Shown: positions 1 to 6,964 of the stretch, piece after piece
How the letters are laid out: every line of letters begins with the position of its first letter
Position numbering within the stretch: the stretch's first letter is position 1
Program-made: the position numbers and the translations under genes
The notes under the pieces: model-generated
The model's input: only the letters and a program-made list of their open reading frames with translations
What the model was told of the DNA's origin: nothing
Database searches by the model: none
Assembly: GCA_030745835.1 (NCBI GenBank)
Contig: JASLNU010000096.1
Span: 1-18,169, forward strand
Direction of reading: 5' to 3'
Origin: GCA-2687515 sp002687515
Lineage (GTDB): Bacteria > Pseudomonadota > Alphaproteobacteria > Rhodospirillales > UBA2165
DNA length: 18,169 nucleotides

Positions 1-2
1 TT

Positions 3-158
3 TTTCCTGACGATGCGGCCTGCGCCGCCTACCTGGAAAAGGCTCGATGGAATGACGGGTTCGCTTGTCCCCATTGCGGCATTGTTGGCGATCCTTTCCG
101 CTTCAAGAACCGACCCGGTGTCCTGCGGTGCCGGTCCTGCCGCAAGAACCGGGGACTC
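3..158 (+). pseudogene. IS1595-type transposase N-terminal zinc-ribbon fragment
   Basis: Reading in the frame that starts at base 3 gives FPDDAACAAYLEKARWNDGF, then CPHCG, then RCRSCRK. This is the typical N-terminus of IS1595-family transposases: a Y-L-E-K-x-R-W segment followed by a two-CxxC zinc ribbon that binds DNA. Resemblance stops around 150-158. No segment like the usual T-A-G-T-V-M-E continuation follows, and the catalytic DDE/RNase H domain is absent. Only about 50 residues remain and the 5' end is cut by the window edge. The fragment lies directly against the start of the next gene, so it is probably what is left of an insertion followed by deletion. Identification rests on recognised motifs only. 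Confidence 0.6.
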
Positions 159-159
159 C

Positions 160-1326
160 ATGATCGGCGAGACGGAGACCGGCACCACCGAACCGGCGCC
201 TCAGTTGCCCAATCCCTGGGACTGGACGGAAGAGGGCCTGGACGGCCTGAACGATATCGCCGCCAATGTCGGGGACATCCTGACTGACACCAGCACGATG
301 GCCGCAGCCATGGGCTTCACCGATAGCACGGCCGGCGGCAGCGTTACCCGCGCCTTCGAAAACGCCGTCGACGGCATCGAACATACCTTGGACCATGCCG
401 CTTACGCCCTGGAAACGGGCATGGATAACGCCGGCGGCGCCTTCCTCGAGGAAATGGCCTTTGCCGGCTACGCGGATGCCAACGCCGACGGGCGCACCGG
501 CGTGGAATCCAGTGCCGACGTCGTCGAGCACCTGGCCGGCGGCGCCGCGGCGCTGGCGGGGCATCTGATCTACGAATCCGATAATGCGCTTCTTTGGGGC
601 GCGGGCGATGCCGATGCGGTCTACGCAGGCGAACTCTCGGGCATTTCCGGTTCACATTTCTACAGCTACTACAACTTCCACCAGAGCTACGCCGACAGCC
701 AGGTGATCTCCGGCAACGCCATCGACGACGTGGTCGTTGCCTTTGGTACCGCGGCTGACATTTCGACCGCGGGCGGCGATGACATCGTCAGCGCCTACGG
801 CGGGCATTCCGGGATTTACACCGGTGCGGACAACGACGAGGTAACGGCGCTCGGCGATCATAACTGGGTCTACGCGGGCTCGGGCGACGACACCGTCTTC
901 GCCAGCGGCAAAAACGGCGGTTTCTTTGGCGAGGACGGCAACGACGACATGAACCTGGCGGTTCACTACAGCCTGATCGAAGGCGGCCTCGGCAACGACA
1001 CCATCACAATTTTCGGCGCCGGTATCGGAATCATTGTCGTTGTCGATGACAGCGGCAAGTTCTGCGGCATGTTGTCGGATCGGGACATCGTCCGCGCCTT
1101 TGGCAGGTTCGGCGCCAAGGCCGCCGAGGTTCAGGTCGGCGATATCGCCACCCGCAAAGTCACCGCCTGCGTCAGCGAAACGCCGCTCGCCAAGGTGCAG
1201 GACCTGATGAAGGAAGGCGGCTTCCGCCACATGCCGGTGGTCGAGGACGGCGGCGTCAAGGGTATCATCAGTATCGGCGATATCCTCGGATTCCTCGCCG
1301 ACCGCTACGCGCAAGCCGGCGATTAA
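160..1326 (+). CDS. Chimeric RTX-like / CBS-domain protein
   Basis: The frame is open from 13, but its first 49 codons are the out-of-frame shadow of the transposase remnant, so ATG 160 is the likelier start (388 aa). The first ~180 residues are acidic and unrecognised, with an EF-hand-like D-A-N-A-D-G-R-T-G loop near nt 475-500. From about nt 700 to 1010 come glycine/aspartate repeats of RTX type (GGDD, GSGDD, GEDGNDD, GGLGNDT), which normally fold as a Ca2+-binding beta-roll in secreted proteins. From about nt 1018 the sequence switches to a CBS-domain protein: IIVVVDDSG, LSDRDIVRA, then FRHMPVVEDG and GIISIGDI, so one and a half CBS motifs remain. The first ~40 residues of a normal CBS pair are missing. 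No signal peptide is seen. The product looks like an in-frame recombination or deletion product and may not be functional. Confidence 0.6.
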   Translation: MIGETETGTTEPAPQLPNPWDWTEEGLDGLNDIAANVGDILTDTSTMAAAMGFTDSTAGGSVTRAFENAVDGIEHTLDHAAYALETGMDNAGGAFLEEMAFAGYADANADGRTGVESSADVVEHLAGGAAALAGHLIYESDNALLWGAGDADAVYAGELSGISGSHFYSYYNFHQSYADSQVISGNAIDDVVVAFGTAADISTAGGDDIVSAYGGHSGIYTGADNDEVTALGDHNWVYAGSGDDTVFASGKNGGFFGEDGNDDMNLAVHYSLIEGGLGNDTITIFGAGIGIIVVVDDSGKFCGMLSDRDIVRAFGRFGAKAAEVQVGDIATRKVTACVSETPLAKVQDLMKEGGFRHMPVVEDGGVKGIISIGDILGFLADRYAQAGD

Positions 1327-1544
1327 CCGGAACACCGGCCAACCCGATACCGCTACCCTCAAGCCGGCCGGCAGCGGGCACAAATCGCCATTCCGGCTAT
1401 AATAAAGATGCGATTTTCGAGGCAACCCGTTGCGGCCCGTTGCGCATGGCGACTTGGCCGTCACCCTCTCGGTTCCGTGAATTGCGTTTCGCCGCTTAAT
1501 TTTTAGAATGGGCTGACAAACTGTCGTAATATTTTCAAAAGTTT

Positions 1545-1550
1545 AGGAGG
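1545..1550 (+). promoter_or_regulatory. Strong Shine-Dalgarno site AGGAGG
   Basis: AGGAGG lies 4 nt before ATG 1555 and fixes the start of the SnoaL-like gene. A TAATAT hexamer at 1527-1532 could be its -10 element, but no good -35 is visible. Confidence 0.65.
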
Positions 1551-1554
1551 CACC

Positions 1555-1905
1555 ATGGCCAGTACGGAAGACGTTCTCAATCACCATTTGACCTGCTTCG
1601 GAGCGGGCGATATGGAAGGTGTGCTTGCCGATTACACCGAAGAGTCCGTAATGGAGGTTCCCGACGCGCGGCTTCAGGGGCTGGATGCCCTGCGCGCCGC
1701 ATTTACCGCCTTTTTCGCCGATTTCGGCAAGGGCACGCCCAGCTTCGAAATGCTGCGCAGTTCGGTCAATGGGGAATTCGCCTACATTTTCTGGAAAGCG
1801 CAGACCGAGGATAACGACTACCATATCGGTTCCGACACATTCGTCATCCGGGACGGTAAGATCGTCTATCAGACCTTCGCCGCCCATATCGTCCCCCGGA
1901 ACTAA
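1555..1905 (+). CDS. SnoaL/NTF2-like domain protein
   Basis: This is a 116-residue single-domain protein of the usual size for the NTF2-like/SnoaL superfamily. The N-terminal helix contains H-L-x-C-F-G-A-G-D-M-E-G, followed by L-A-D-Y-T-E-E-S-V, the classic helix-to-first-strand signature. A middle G-x-x-A-L-R-A-A-F helix follows. The last strands carry S-D-T-F-V-I-R-D-G-K-I and Q-T-F-A-A-H-I. These folds form a cone-shaped pocket used as isomerase, cyclase, hydratase or binding protein, and the substrate cannot be read from the sequence. There is no signal peptide, so it is probably cytoplasmic. It appears monocistronic with its own strong ribosome binding site. Confidence 0.8.
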   Translation: MASTEDVLNHHLTCFGAGDMEGVLADYTEESVMEVPDARLQGLDALRAAFTAFFADFGKGTPSFEMLRSSVNGEFAYIFWKAQTEDNDYHIGSDTFVIRDGKIVYQTFAAHIVPRN

Positions 1906-1928
1906 CCCGGCTTCGGCCCCGCCGCCGC

Positions 1929-2097
1929 TCAATCCAGCGGCGCGGGTTCGCGCGCCAAACTGCTGTGCGTTGCGGGCGATCCGCGCATAAGCATGCGCAG
2001 CAGCGCCGCCAATACCGCCAAAAGCCCGGTCGCCGGCAAGCCGCCGCTTTAGATCAGCGGGCTCGTGACCGGCACCAGGACCAGGAAGATGGTCAAA
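1929..2097 (-). pseudogene. Degenerate membrane-protein remnant
   Basis: Read on the minus strand just downstream of the cold-shock gene, one frame gives SRLTIFLVLVPVTSPLI, then an in-frame TAA at 2051-2049. The same frame then continues with SGGLPATGLLAVLAALLRML and ends about 20 residues later at a TGA (1931-1929). Third codon positions are almost all G or C on both sides of the stop, which is coding-like. Both halves are hydrophobic, like two transmembrane segments, and the tail is basic and polar. It has no start codon of its own. It is probably the decayed C-terminal end of a transporter or small membrane protein; the family cannot be named. Confidence 0.3.
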
Positions 2098-2106
2098 CGG
2101 GAGGCG

Positions 2107-2316
2107 TCAGTCGACGATGACCAGGTTTTCCGCCGAAGACTTGCCGTTTTGACCGGGCACCAGCTCGTATTCGACCTTTTGCCCTTCGTTGAGAGTTCCC
2201 AATCCCGCCCGTTCGACGGCGGAAATGTGTACAAAGGCATCCTTGGAGCCGTCGCTCGGCTCGATGAAGCCATATCCTTTGGTCGGGTTAAACCACTTTA
2301 CGGTTCCGGTAGTCAT
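2107..2316 (-). CDS. cspA: Cold-shock domain protein (CspA family)
   Basis: This 69-residue protein is one cold-shock domain of the standard CspA length. It begins MTTGTVKWFNPTKGYGFI. RNP1 is K-G-Y-G-F-I-E-P (residues 13-20) and RNP2 is D-A-F-V-H-I-S (26-32). The domain closes with V-E-Y-E-L near residue 50. Such proteins bind single-stranded RNA or DNA and act as RNA chaperones in the cytoplasm. A purine-rich GAGAGGCGAG lies upstream of ATG 2316. A long untranslated leader, common in this family, would fit in the gene-free stretch upstream, but no confident promoter was found. The symbol denotes the family; which paralogue it is cannot be told. Confidence 0.93.
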   Translation of the reverse strand: MTTGTVKWFNPTKGYGFIEPSDGSKDAFVHISAVERAGLGTLNEGQKVEYELVPGQNGKSSAENLVIVD

Positions 2317-2639
2317 GTATCGTCTCGCCTCTCTAATGTATCAAGTAAACGCGAGCAGCCTTCTGCGGCATCGCGGTGTCGTATGGCTCCACTATTTCTC
2401 GGGGGTATCGCAGCGAAGTGCAGACGCATCTAAGCGGGTACGCCAGGGTAATGTGTAACCGGTACCCGTAATGTGCGCGGTCCTGGCCTCAGGTGCAAGA
2501 AAATTCGGCATCGGGTATTGGCGTCTATTTTTTTCCATTTGCTATTGCAGGCAAATTCCAGCCGCCGATACAGGCCGCCGGCGCACCAAATTGACGCCGG
2601 ATCCGAACTTGATTCTGGATTTCCAGTGTTTGTGTCCGC
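2317..2639. other. Gene-free interval between cspA and the LysR gene
   Basis: There is no convincing gene on either strand here. It should contain the cspA promoter and leader (minus strand) and the 3' end of the LysR transcript (minus strand). The clearest internal pattern is a direct repeat GTAATGTG at 2448-2455 and 2468-2475, exactly 20 bp apart (two helical turns). A short GGGTA/TACCC inverted repeat lies across it. No hairpin plus T-run suitable as a LysR terminator is seen. Confidence 0.5.
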
Positions 2640-3557
2640 TCAACCCGGGCGCAGGGATATTTCGGCAATTAAATCCATCACGAAATTCCTGAAACTGGCA
2701 TGTTCGGGGTCGCTGTCGCGGGTCCGGTGCCAGTGCAGGCTGATGGTGAAGCCTGGCATGGAAAAGGGCAGTTCATGCAAATCGAGGCCGAAATTTCCGG
2801 CAATTTTTTCGCCGAGGAGGCGCGGCACGGTCAACAGATGATCGGAGCGGGCGGTAAGGGCGCAGGCCGAGAGGAAATGGGGCACGGAGCAAACCACCTG
2901 GCGCCGTTCACCGACCTCTTTGAGCCTTTCATCGATGACGCCGCGGGTGCCGCCCCGGTCGGGCGCCACCAGGATATGGCCGAGGGAGGTGTAGACCGGG
3001 AGCGACAGCGGCTCGCCGAGGGCCGGATGGCCGCGCCTTGCCACGCAAACGAAGCTTTGCCGGGACATCGGTCTGGAAACGATGTTTTTGACCGGCGCCA
3101 GGAGATTGGCGAGGACGAAATCGGTGCGGCTTTTTTCCAGGTTTTCCTGCAGGCCCTGGCGCTGAAACTGCATCACTTCGATGCTGGTCCTTGGCGCCGC
3201 CTCGGCCAACCGCTCGACCATTTCCGGCAGGAAAAGGGTTTCCTCCAAATCGGACATGACGATGGTGAAATGCCGTTTGAGGGAGCCGATTGCCGGCAGC
3301 GCCTGCGGCGCGTCCGCCGGCAGGCCGCGCAAGGTTTCCACCGAGCGCTCGATGCGGGGCAGGATTTCTTTGGCGAAATGGGTCGGCAGCATGCCGCCCC
3401 GGGTGCGCACAAAGAGCGGATCAGCCATCTGCGCGCGCAATCTGGCAAGCGCGTTGCTGGTCGCCGGCTGGGTCAGGCCGAGGGCATCGGCGGCCTTGGA
3501 AACCGAACCATGGCGCATGATTTCGATGAAAACCGGGTACAGGTTCAAATCCATCAT
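2640..3557 (-). CDS. LysR-family transcriptional regulator
   Basis: At 305 aa this has the normal LysR length. The N-terminal winged helix-turn-helix reads G-S-V-S-K-A-A-D-A-L-G-L-T-Q-P-A-T-S-N-A-L (about residues 17-37), followed by R-L-R-x-x-x-x-D-P-L-F-V-R-T, the family signature. The remainder is the periplasmic-binding-protein-like effector domain; SFVCVARRGHP near the middle is typical of the PcpR/NodD-like group. The effector is unknown. The gene is divergent from the ABM-like/membrane protein pair, so it probably controls them and itself. The start is unusual: two ATG codons in tandem (3557 and 3554) sit directly against a perfect AT-rich palindrome with no Shine-Dalgarno site, so the mRNA could be leaderless. 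Confidence 0.92.
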   Translation of the reverse strand: MMDLNLYPVFIEIMRHGSVSKAADALGLTQPATSNALARLRAQMADPLFVRTRGGMLPTHFAKEILPRIERSVETLRGLPADAPQALPAIGSLKRHFTIVMSDLEETLFLPEMVERLAEAAPRTSIEVMQFQRQGLQENLEKSRTDFVLANLLAPVKNIVSRPMSRQSFVCVARRGHPALGEPLSLPVYTSLGHILVAPDRGGTRGVIDERLKEVGERRQVVCSVPHFLSACALTARSDHLLTVPRLLGEKIAGNFGLDLHELPFSMPGFTISLHWHRTRDSDPEHASFRNFVMDLIAEISLRPG

Positions 3558-3576
3558 ATATTGATATTATCAATAT
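3558..3576. promoter_or_regulatory. Perfect 9-1-9 palindrome, probable operator
   Basis: ATATTGATA-T-TATCAATAT is a perfect inverted repeat touching the LysR start codon. On the minus strand it contains GATAAT (3571-3566), which matches a -10 hexamer at 5 of 6 positions. Transcription from it would start at or next to the ATG. Binding here would block LysR transcription, consistent with autorepression. The function is inferred from position. Confidence 0.55.
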
Positions 3577-3584
3577 TACGATAT

Positions 3585-3626
3585 GAGATAAATAAATTTT
3601 ATCATTATCTCAGGGGTCTTTATACT
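3585..3626 (+). promoter_or_regulatory. Promoter for the ABM-like gene, with second inverted repeat
   Basis: TTATCA at 3599-3604 and TATACT at 3621-3626 form a plausible -35/-10 pair with a 16-bp spacer. A second inverted repeat, GAGATAA (3585-3591) and TTATCTC (3605-3611), overlaps the -35 element and could be a LysR activator site. The interval is AT-rich against a GC-rich background. Confidence 0.5.
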
Positions 3627-3673
3627 GGTCCAGGCTAGTCAACGGGTAACCACGCAACTGAAGGAGACGAGGA

Positions 3674-3982
3674 ATGTTCGGGATCGTAATAGAGTATGAT
3701 TTTTCCGGCGACGAAGCGGAATGGCAGGAAGCCATCGATACATTTACCGGGCAGATCGACGCCGACGACAGGCTGCGCGGCCGCTTCTCTTATCAATGCA
3801 ACGTCAGCAATGACGGCGGCGGGCGCATTCATATCGGTCATTGGGACCAAGAAGAAACCCTCAAACATCTGCAAGGTCAGCCCTACTTTGCCGATTTTTC
3901 CGAAAAGGTGAAAAAATTCTCCGGCGGCGGGCCGAAGGCCACCGGCTTTAAACGGTTGGGCGGCACCGAAGGCGTCCTATAA
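3674..3982 (+). CDS. Small ABM-like (dimeric alpha/beta barrel) protein
   Basis: This is a 102-residue protein starting at ATG 3674, preceded by AAGGAGACGAGG, a clear ribosome binding site. The N-terminal strand M-F-G-I-V-I-E-Y is followed by an acidic helix. Later come the strand R-I-H-I-G-H-W-D and the helix Q-E-E-T-L-K-H-L-Q-G-Q-P-Y-F-A-D-F. This strand-helix-strand order with a W-x-x-x-E-x-L-x-x-H/L pattern resembles antibiotic-biosynthesis-monooxygenase-type ferredoxin-like barrels. The match is loose. It may act as a small oxygenase or binding protein on an unknown substrate. The stop overlaps the next start (TAATG, 1 bp), so the two are translationally coupled, and the pair is divergent from a LysR regulator. 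Confidence 0.65.
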   Translation: MFGIVIEYDFSGDEAEWQEAIDTFTGQIDADDRLRGRFSYQCNVSNDGGGRIHIGHWDQEETLKHLQGQPYFADFSEKVKKFSGGGPKATGFKRLGGTEGVL

Positions 3983-4371
3983 TGAACTGGTTTTTGATCG
4001 CTTCCGGCCTGGCCGCGGCCTTTATGCTGGCCGGGCATAGCACTATCGGGCGCAGGCAATTCTTCCTGCCGATGCTCGGCGTTTCTTTCGATCCGACGGC
4101 CAAGCGGGTCATGGAATTTGTCTGGCATATGTCGACCGCGGCCCTGGTCCTGCCGCCTTTCGTGCTGCTCTATGCCGGCTTCGTCGGCGCCGGCGAGCAG
4201 GCACTACGCTATGTTGTCGCCTACCTGGCGTTGCAGTTCGCCGCCTGGGGCGCCGTGCATTTGCTGGTGGTTTCGACGTCGGGCTTGCCGGGCGCGGTCT
4301 ACAAACTGTTTCAATGGTCGCTGTTTCTCGTGGTCGGCGGTCTCGCCTGGGCGGGAATCGCCACGGCCTGA
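3982..4371 (+). CDS. Four-span membrane protein of unknown function
   Basis: The 129 residues contain about four hydrophobic segments: residues 1-20, 48-68, 74-98 and 108-128. A short basic/polar stretch G-H-S-T-I-G-R-R-Q follows the first segment. H17 and H49 lie near membrane faces and could bind a metal or heme, which is only a suggestion. It is translationally coupled to the preceding ABM-like gene and so probably shares its LysR-controlled expression. I do not recognise the family. Confidence 0.7.
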   Translation: MNWFLIASGLAAAFMLAGHSTIGRRQFFLPMLGVSFDPTAKRVMEFVWHMSTAALVLPPFVLLYAGFVGAGEQALRYVVAYLALQFAAWGAVHLLVVSTSGLPGAVYKLFQWSLFLVVGGLAWAGIATA

Positions 4372-4412
4372 GCATGCCATTGCCGACCGATACCGTTGAT
4401 AAAGCCACACGA

Positions 4413-4430
4413 TTGACACGGCGATTGACA
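4413..4430 (+). promoter_or_regulatory. Two -35-like TTGACA boxes in tandem
   Basis: CGATTGACA occurs twice with a 12-bp period, giving two consensus -35 hexamers at 4413-4418 and 4425-4430. No good -10 lies 16-18 bp downstream of either. TATAAA (4495-4500) and TATAGT (4519-4524), closer to the gene at 4569, are better -10 candidates with poor -35s. The promoter for that gene lies somewhere here, but its exact position is open. Confidence 0.3.
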
Positions 4431-4568
4431 GCCGTCGGATTTAGTTTCGACATGCGGCGCATTCGCTGAAATGCGGAAATCGCCCGATGCGGCTTATAAA
4501 AAGCGGCCGCGATACCCATATAGTTAGTGCCGCCGCCGGAAACATCCTTTTGAAATGTCGACAGCTGA

Positions 4569-5375
4569 ATGTCCGAGCCCAATCTGAATTGCAACGAATG
4601 GCCCAAGACCGCAACCGGCAATGTGGATTGGGAAACCTTGTTCGAAGACCCCGAAACCGGTTTGATCGCTTATATCGAAGGCGCCGGCGCGCCGCTTACC
4701 CTGCGCGTCAACGCGGTCCAGGTTATTCAGTCGCTGTTTACCCGCAAGGACGACGGAGAGGAGGTAGACCGGCTGAGTTCCGAGATTTCCGAGCTGATCC
4801 CCGACGAAATGCCGAAAGAACGGTTCCCGGTCATCGCCCGCGCCGTGGTCCAGGCGATGCGCGAGATCAAGGATCACCGTATCAAAAAAGCGCTCGCATA
4901 TGACCGCCAAAAGGAAGCCGAGGGCGGCGAGCGGCGCGGCGCCAAGGCAAACCGGCTGAGCATAAAGAAATTGATCCACCGCCGGCAAACCTATATGGCC
5001 GGCGGCATCGCCGCCAGTTTGATCATCCTGGCAACGGCCGCGTACCTGTTTATTCCATGGCCGAAAAAGGCGGAGACGGCGAACCTGTCGCGCGGCCTTT
5101 TGGTGCAGATGGAATACGCCGCAACCGGCGGCGCCCCGGCCACCCACGTCTATGGCGGGCCGCTCCGTTCCGAACGGAAATTGGGCGATGTCGCCGTGGT
5201 CGCCGGCGGCGTTCCAAAATCAGCCTGCGTCGAGGTTGGCGCCAACCTGGCCAGCACCGGCCGCTTGATGATCAACAGTTTAAGGCCCGCGGGCAGAACC
5301 CGGCCCGCCGTCGAGCGGCTGTGCAATAACGTCGGCGGCCGCATCACCTTCCGCTGGGTGCCCGACAATCAATAA
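4569..5375 (+). CDS. Single-span membrane protein with possible pilin-like C-terminal domain
   Basis: A 268-aa protein. Residues 1-130 are charged, soluble and probably cytoplasmic. A basic stretch (K-K-L-I-H-R-R) precedes one transmembrane helix at about 143-163 (GGIAASLIILATAAYLFI), so the last ~100 residues should be periplasmic. That part has two cysteines (C220 and C252) about 30 residues apart, in GGVPKSACVEVGANL and ERLCNNVGGRITFRW. This layout resembles the disulfide loop of PilS-type major pilins, but the N-terminal prepilin signal is absent, so the resemblance is weak. No strong Shine-Dalgarno site precedes ATG 4569. No partner pilus genes are nearby. Confidence 0.6.
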   Translation: MSEPNLNCNEWPKTATGNVDWETLFEDPETGLIAYIEGAGAPLTLRVNAVQVIQSLFTRKDDGEEVDRLSSEISELIPDEMPKERFPVIARAVVQAMREIKDHRIKKALAYDRQKEAEGGERRGAKANRLSIKKLIHRRQTYMAGGIAASLIILATAAYLFIPWPKKAETANLSRGLLVQMEYAATGGAPATHVYGGPLRSERKLGDVAVVAGGVPKSACVEVGANLASTGRLMINSLRPAGRTRPAVERLCNNVGGRITFRWVPDNQ

Positions 5376-5503
5376 CGCCATGGGGCGGACAATAACGCTA
5401 TAGTGCGGGCTTCGGTGTAATTTCGGATATTCGGACCTTCCCCGGTGCTATACGCGTCTAAGGACAATTCGAGCTGAGCAAATTTGCCAATCTGCGCGGC
5501 ATC

Positions 5504-6394
5504 TTGTTGATGCTGGCCTTCACCATCCTGATTACCGGCATGGTCGTCGCTATCCGCTTCCTGGCGGAAAACCTGCATCCGCTCGAAATTGCCTTTTTCC
5601 GCAACCTGTTCGGCCTGGTGGCGCTGGTGCCGCTGGTGGTCCGCAACGGGGTGCAACCGCTGAAGACCCGGAAGATCGGGCTGATCGGCCTGCGCGGCGT
5701 CCTCAACGCGGCGTCGCTGATGCTGTTCTTCCTGGCGGTGACGCTGGTTCCGGTCGCCGAAATCGCCGCCTACAGTTTCACGACACCTTTGTTCGTAACG
5801 GTGATGGCGGTCCTGTTCCTGCAAGAACGCATGGGGACGCGGCGCTGGGCCGGGCTCTTCCTTGGGTTTCTGGGCGCCATGGTGGTCCTCCGCCCGGGCG
5901 CCGGCGCGATCAGCGTCGGCGCGATTTATGCGCTGGGTTCGGCGGCGTTTTGGGCGCTGACGATCGTGGTCATCAAGATCCTGTCACGCAGCGAGGCCAG
6001 CGTGACCATTACTTTTTACGGTGTGCTGATCCTCATTCCGATCACCTTCGCCGCCGCTCTCCCCTTCTGGAAATGGCCGAGCGCCGAGGAACTCCTTTGG
6101 ATGGCGTTGCTGGGAACGGCGTGGATCACGGCGCAGCTTTGCCTGACCCAGGCGTTGAAATACGCCGATGCGGGCCTGGTGATGCCGTTCGATTTCGCCA
6201 AGTTGATCTGGGCCGCCATCGCCGGCTTTATATTTTTTACCGAGGTGCCGAGCGTCTGGACCTGGATCGGCAGCGGCATCATCTTCGCGGCCGCCACCTA
6301 TGTCGCCTACCGCGAGCGCCGGGCGCGACGCCGGCCGGCGGAAGCCCCGGCCGTGGAAGCCGCCGGGGGCGCGCCATCGTCGGGCGCTTCTTGA
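5504..6394 (+). CDS. DMT-superfamily (EamA) transporter
   Basis: This is an inner-membrane protein of about 296 aa with ten hydrophobic segments arranged as two EamA repeats. Family marks include L-E-I-A-F-F-R-N-L-F (after span 1), L-R-G-V-L-N-A-A-S-L, a Y-S-F-T-T-P-L-F-V segment, L-x-E-R-M-G-T-R-R-W-A-G, and in the second repeat L-T-Q-A-L-K-Y-A-D-A. Members export metabolites or amino acids; the substrate is unknown. The start is uncertain. TTG 5504 is the first common start codon, but it trims the usual basic N-terminus. CTG 5474, with AGGA 9 nt upstream, would give L-S-K-F-A-N-L-R-G-I-L-L, which fits the family better. The C-terminal tail is Ala/Arg-rich and cytoplasmic. Confidence 0.88.
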   Translation: MLMLAFTILITGMVVAIRFLAENLHPLEIAFFRNLFGLVALVPLVVRNGVQPLKTRKIGLIGLRGVLNAASLMLFFLAVTLVPVAEIAAYSFTTPLFVTVMAVLFLQERMGTRRWAGLFLGFLGAMVVLRPGAGAISVGAIYALGSAAFWALTIVVIKILSRSEASVTITFYGVLILIPITFAAALPFWKWPSAEELLWMALLGTAWITAQLCLTQALKYADAGLVMPFDFAKLIWAAIAGFIFFTEVPSVWTWIGSGIIFAAATYVAYRERRARRRPAEAPAVEAAGGAPSSGAS

Positions 6395-6478
6395 TACCGC
6401 TCAAGGCGGCATCGGGGTGGCGATGACATTCTGGCGGCGCGAACCGGGGATGTTAAAAATCGGTTGGGATTGGCGGCG

Positions 6479-6964
6479 ATGAAACTGTCCGATGCGGAAA
6501 TAAAGAAGATTCTGGAACTGATCGATGACTCCGGCTTCGACTATATGGATCTGGATATGGGCGATTTGAGGCTGACCGTGAGCAGGGGATCGTTGTCGTC
6601 GCCGGATCATCCACATGCCTACCCACCGGCGCCGGACATCGAACCTGAACCGAGCGACGCCGCGCCGGAGGCGGCACCGGCGCCCGCCGCCGGCGCGCGA
6701 GCGCAGCGGCCCGGACTAGTCGCGGTCAAGGCGCCGATGGTCGGCGTCTTCTACGCGGCGGCCAATCCCGAAGCGCCGCCTTTCGTCGAAAAGGGCGCGC
6801 CCGTCGATGCAGACACCACCCTTGGCCTGATCGAGGTGATGAAGGTCTACAACGCCATCCGCGCCGGTACCCGCGGTGTGATCGCCGAAATCCTGGTGGC
6901 CAACGCCGAGCCGGTGAGCCTCGGTCAGGACATCTTCCTGATCGAACCGGATGCCGGTCAATGA
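6479..6964 (+). CDS. Biotin carboxyl carrier protein (AccB-type)
   Basis: A 161-aa protein. The N-terminal helix (residues 1-37) reads I-K-K-I-L-E-L-I-D-D-S-G-F, as in AccB proteins. A Pro/Ala-rich flexible linker runs from about 42 to 78, followed by a biotinyl/lipoyl domain (80-158). The biotin site is E-V-M-K-V-Y-N, with K122 the expected biotinylated lysine; the common form is E-A-M-K. GQDIFLIE closes the domain. Its stop overlaps the next start by 4 bp (ATGA), so it is coupled to a carboxyltransferase-like subunit that it should serve. ATG 6479 is preferred over the in-frame TTG 6464 because the conserved helix starts there. No biotin carboxylase gene lies in the window. Confidence 0.88.
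   Translation: MKLSDAEIKKILELIDDSGFDYMDLDMGDLRLTVSRGSLSSPDHPHAYPPAPDIEPEPSDAAPEAAPAPAAGARAQRPGLVAVKAPMVGVFYAAANPEAPPFVEKGAPVDADTTLGLIEVMKVYNAIRAGTRGVIAEILVANAEPVSLGQDIFLIEPDAGQ

Noticed and set aside
1398..1506. TATAAT box at 1398-1403 followed by a 32-codon open frame from 1408, and a tandem CCCGTTGCG repeat.
   Set aside because: No -35 element, no ribosome binding site and no recognisable peptide; such a box and frame are expected by chance.
1920..1945. GC-rich hairpin (CGCCGCT / AGCGGCG) after the SnoaL-like gene.
   Set aside because: Stem of only 7 bp and no T-run on either strand, so not called a terminator.
2700..3638. 312-codon plus-strand frame opposite the LysR gene.
   Set aside because: It is antisense to a clear LysR regulator and has no domain features.
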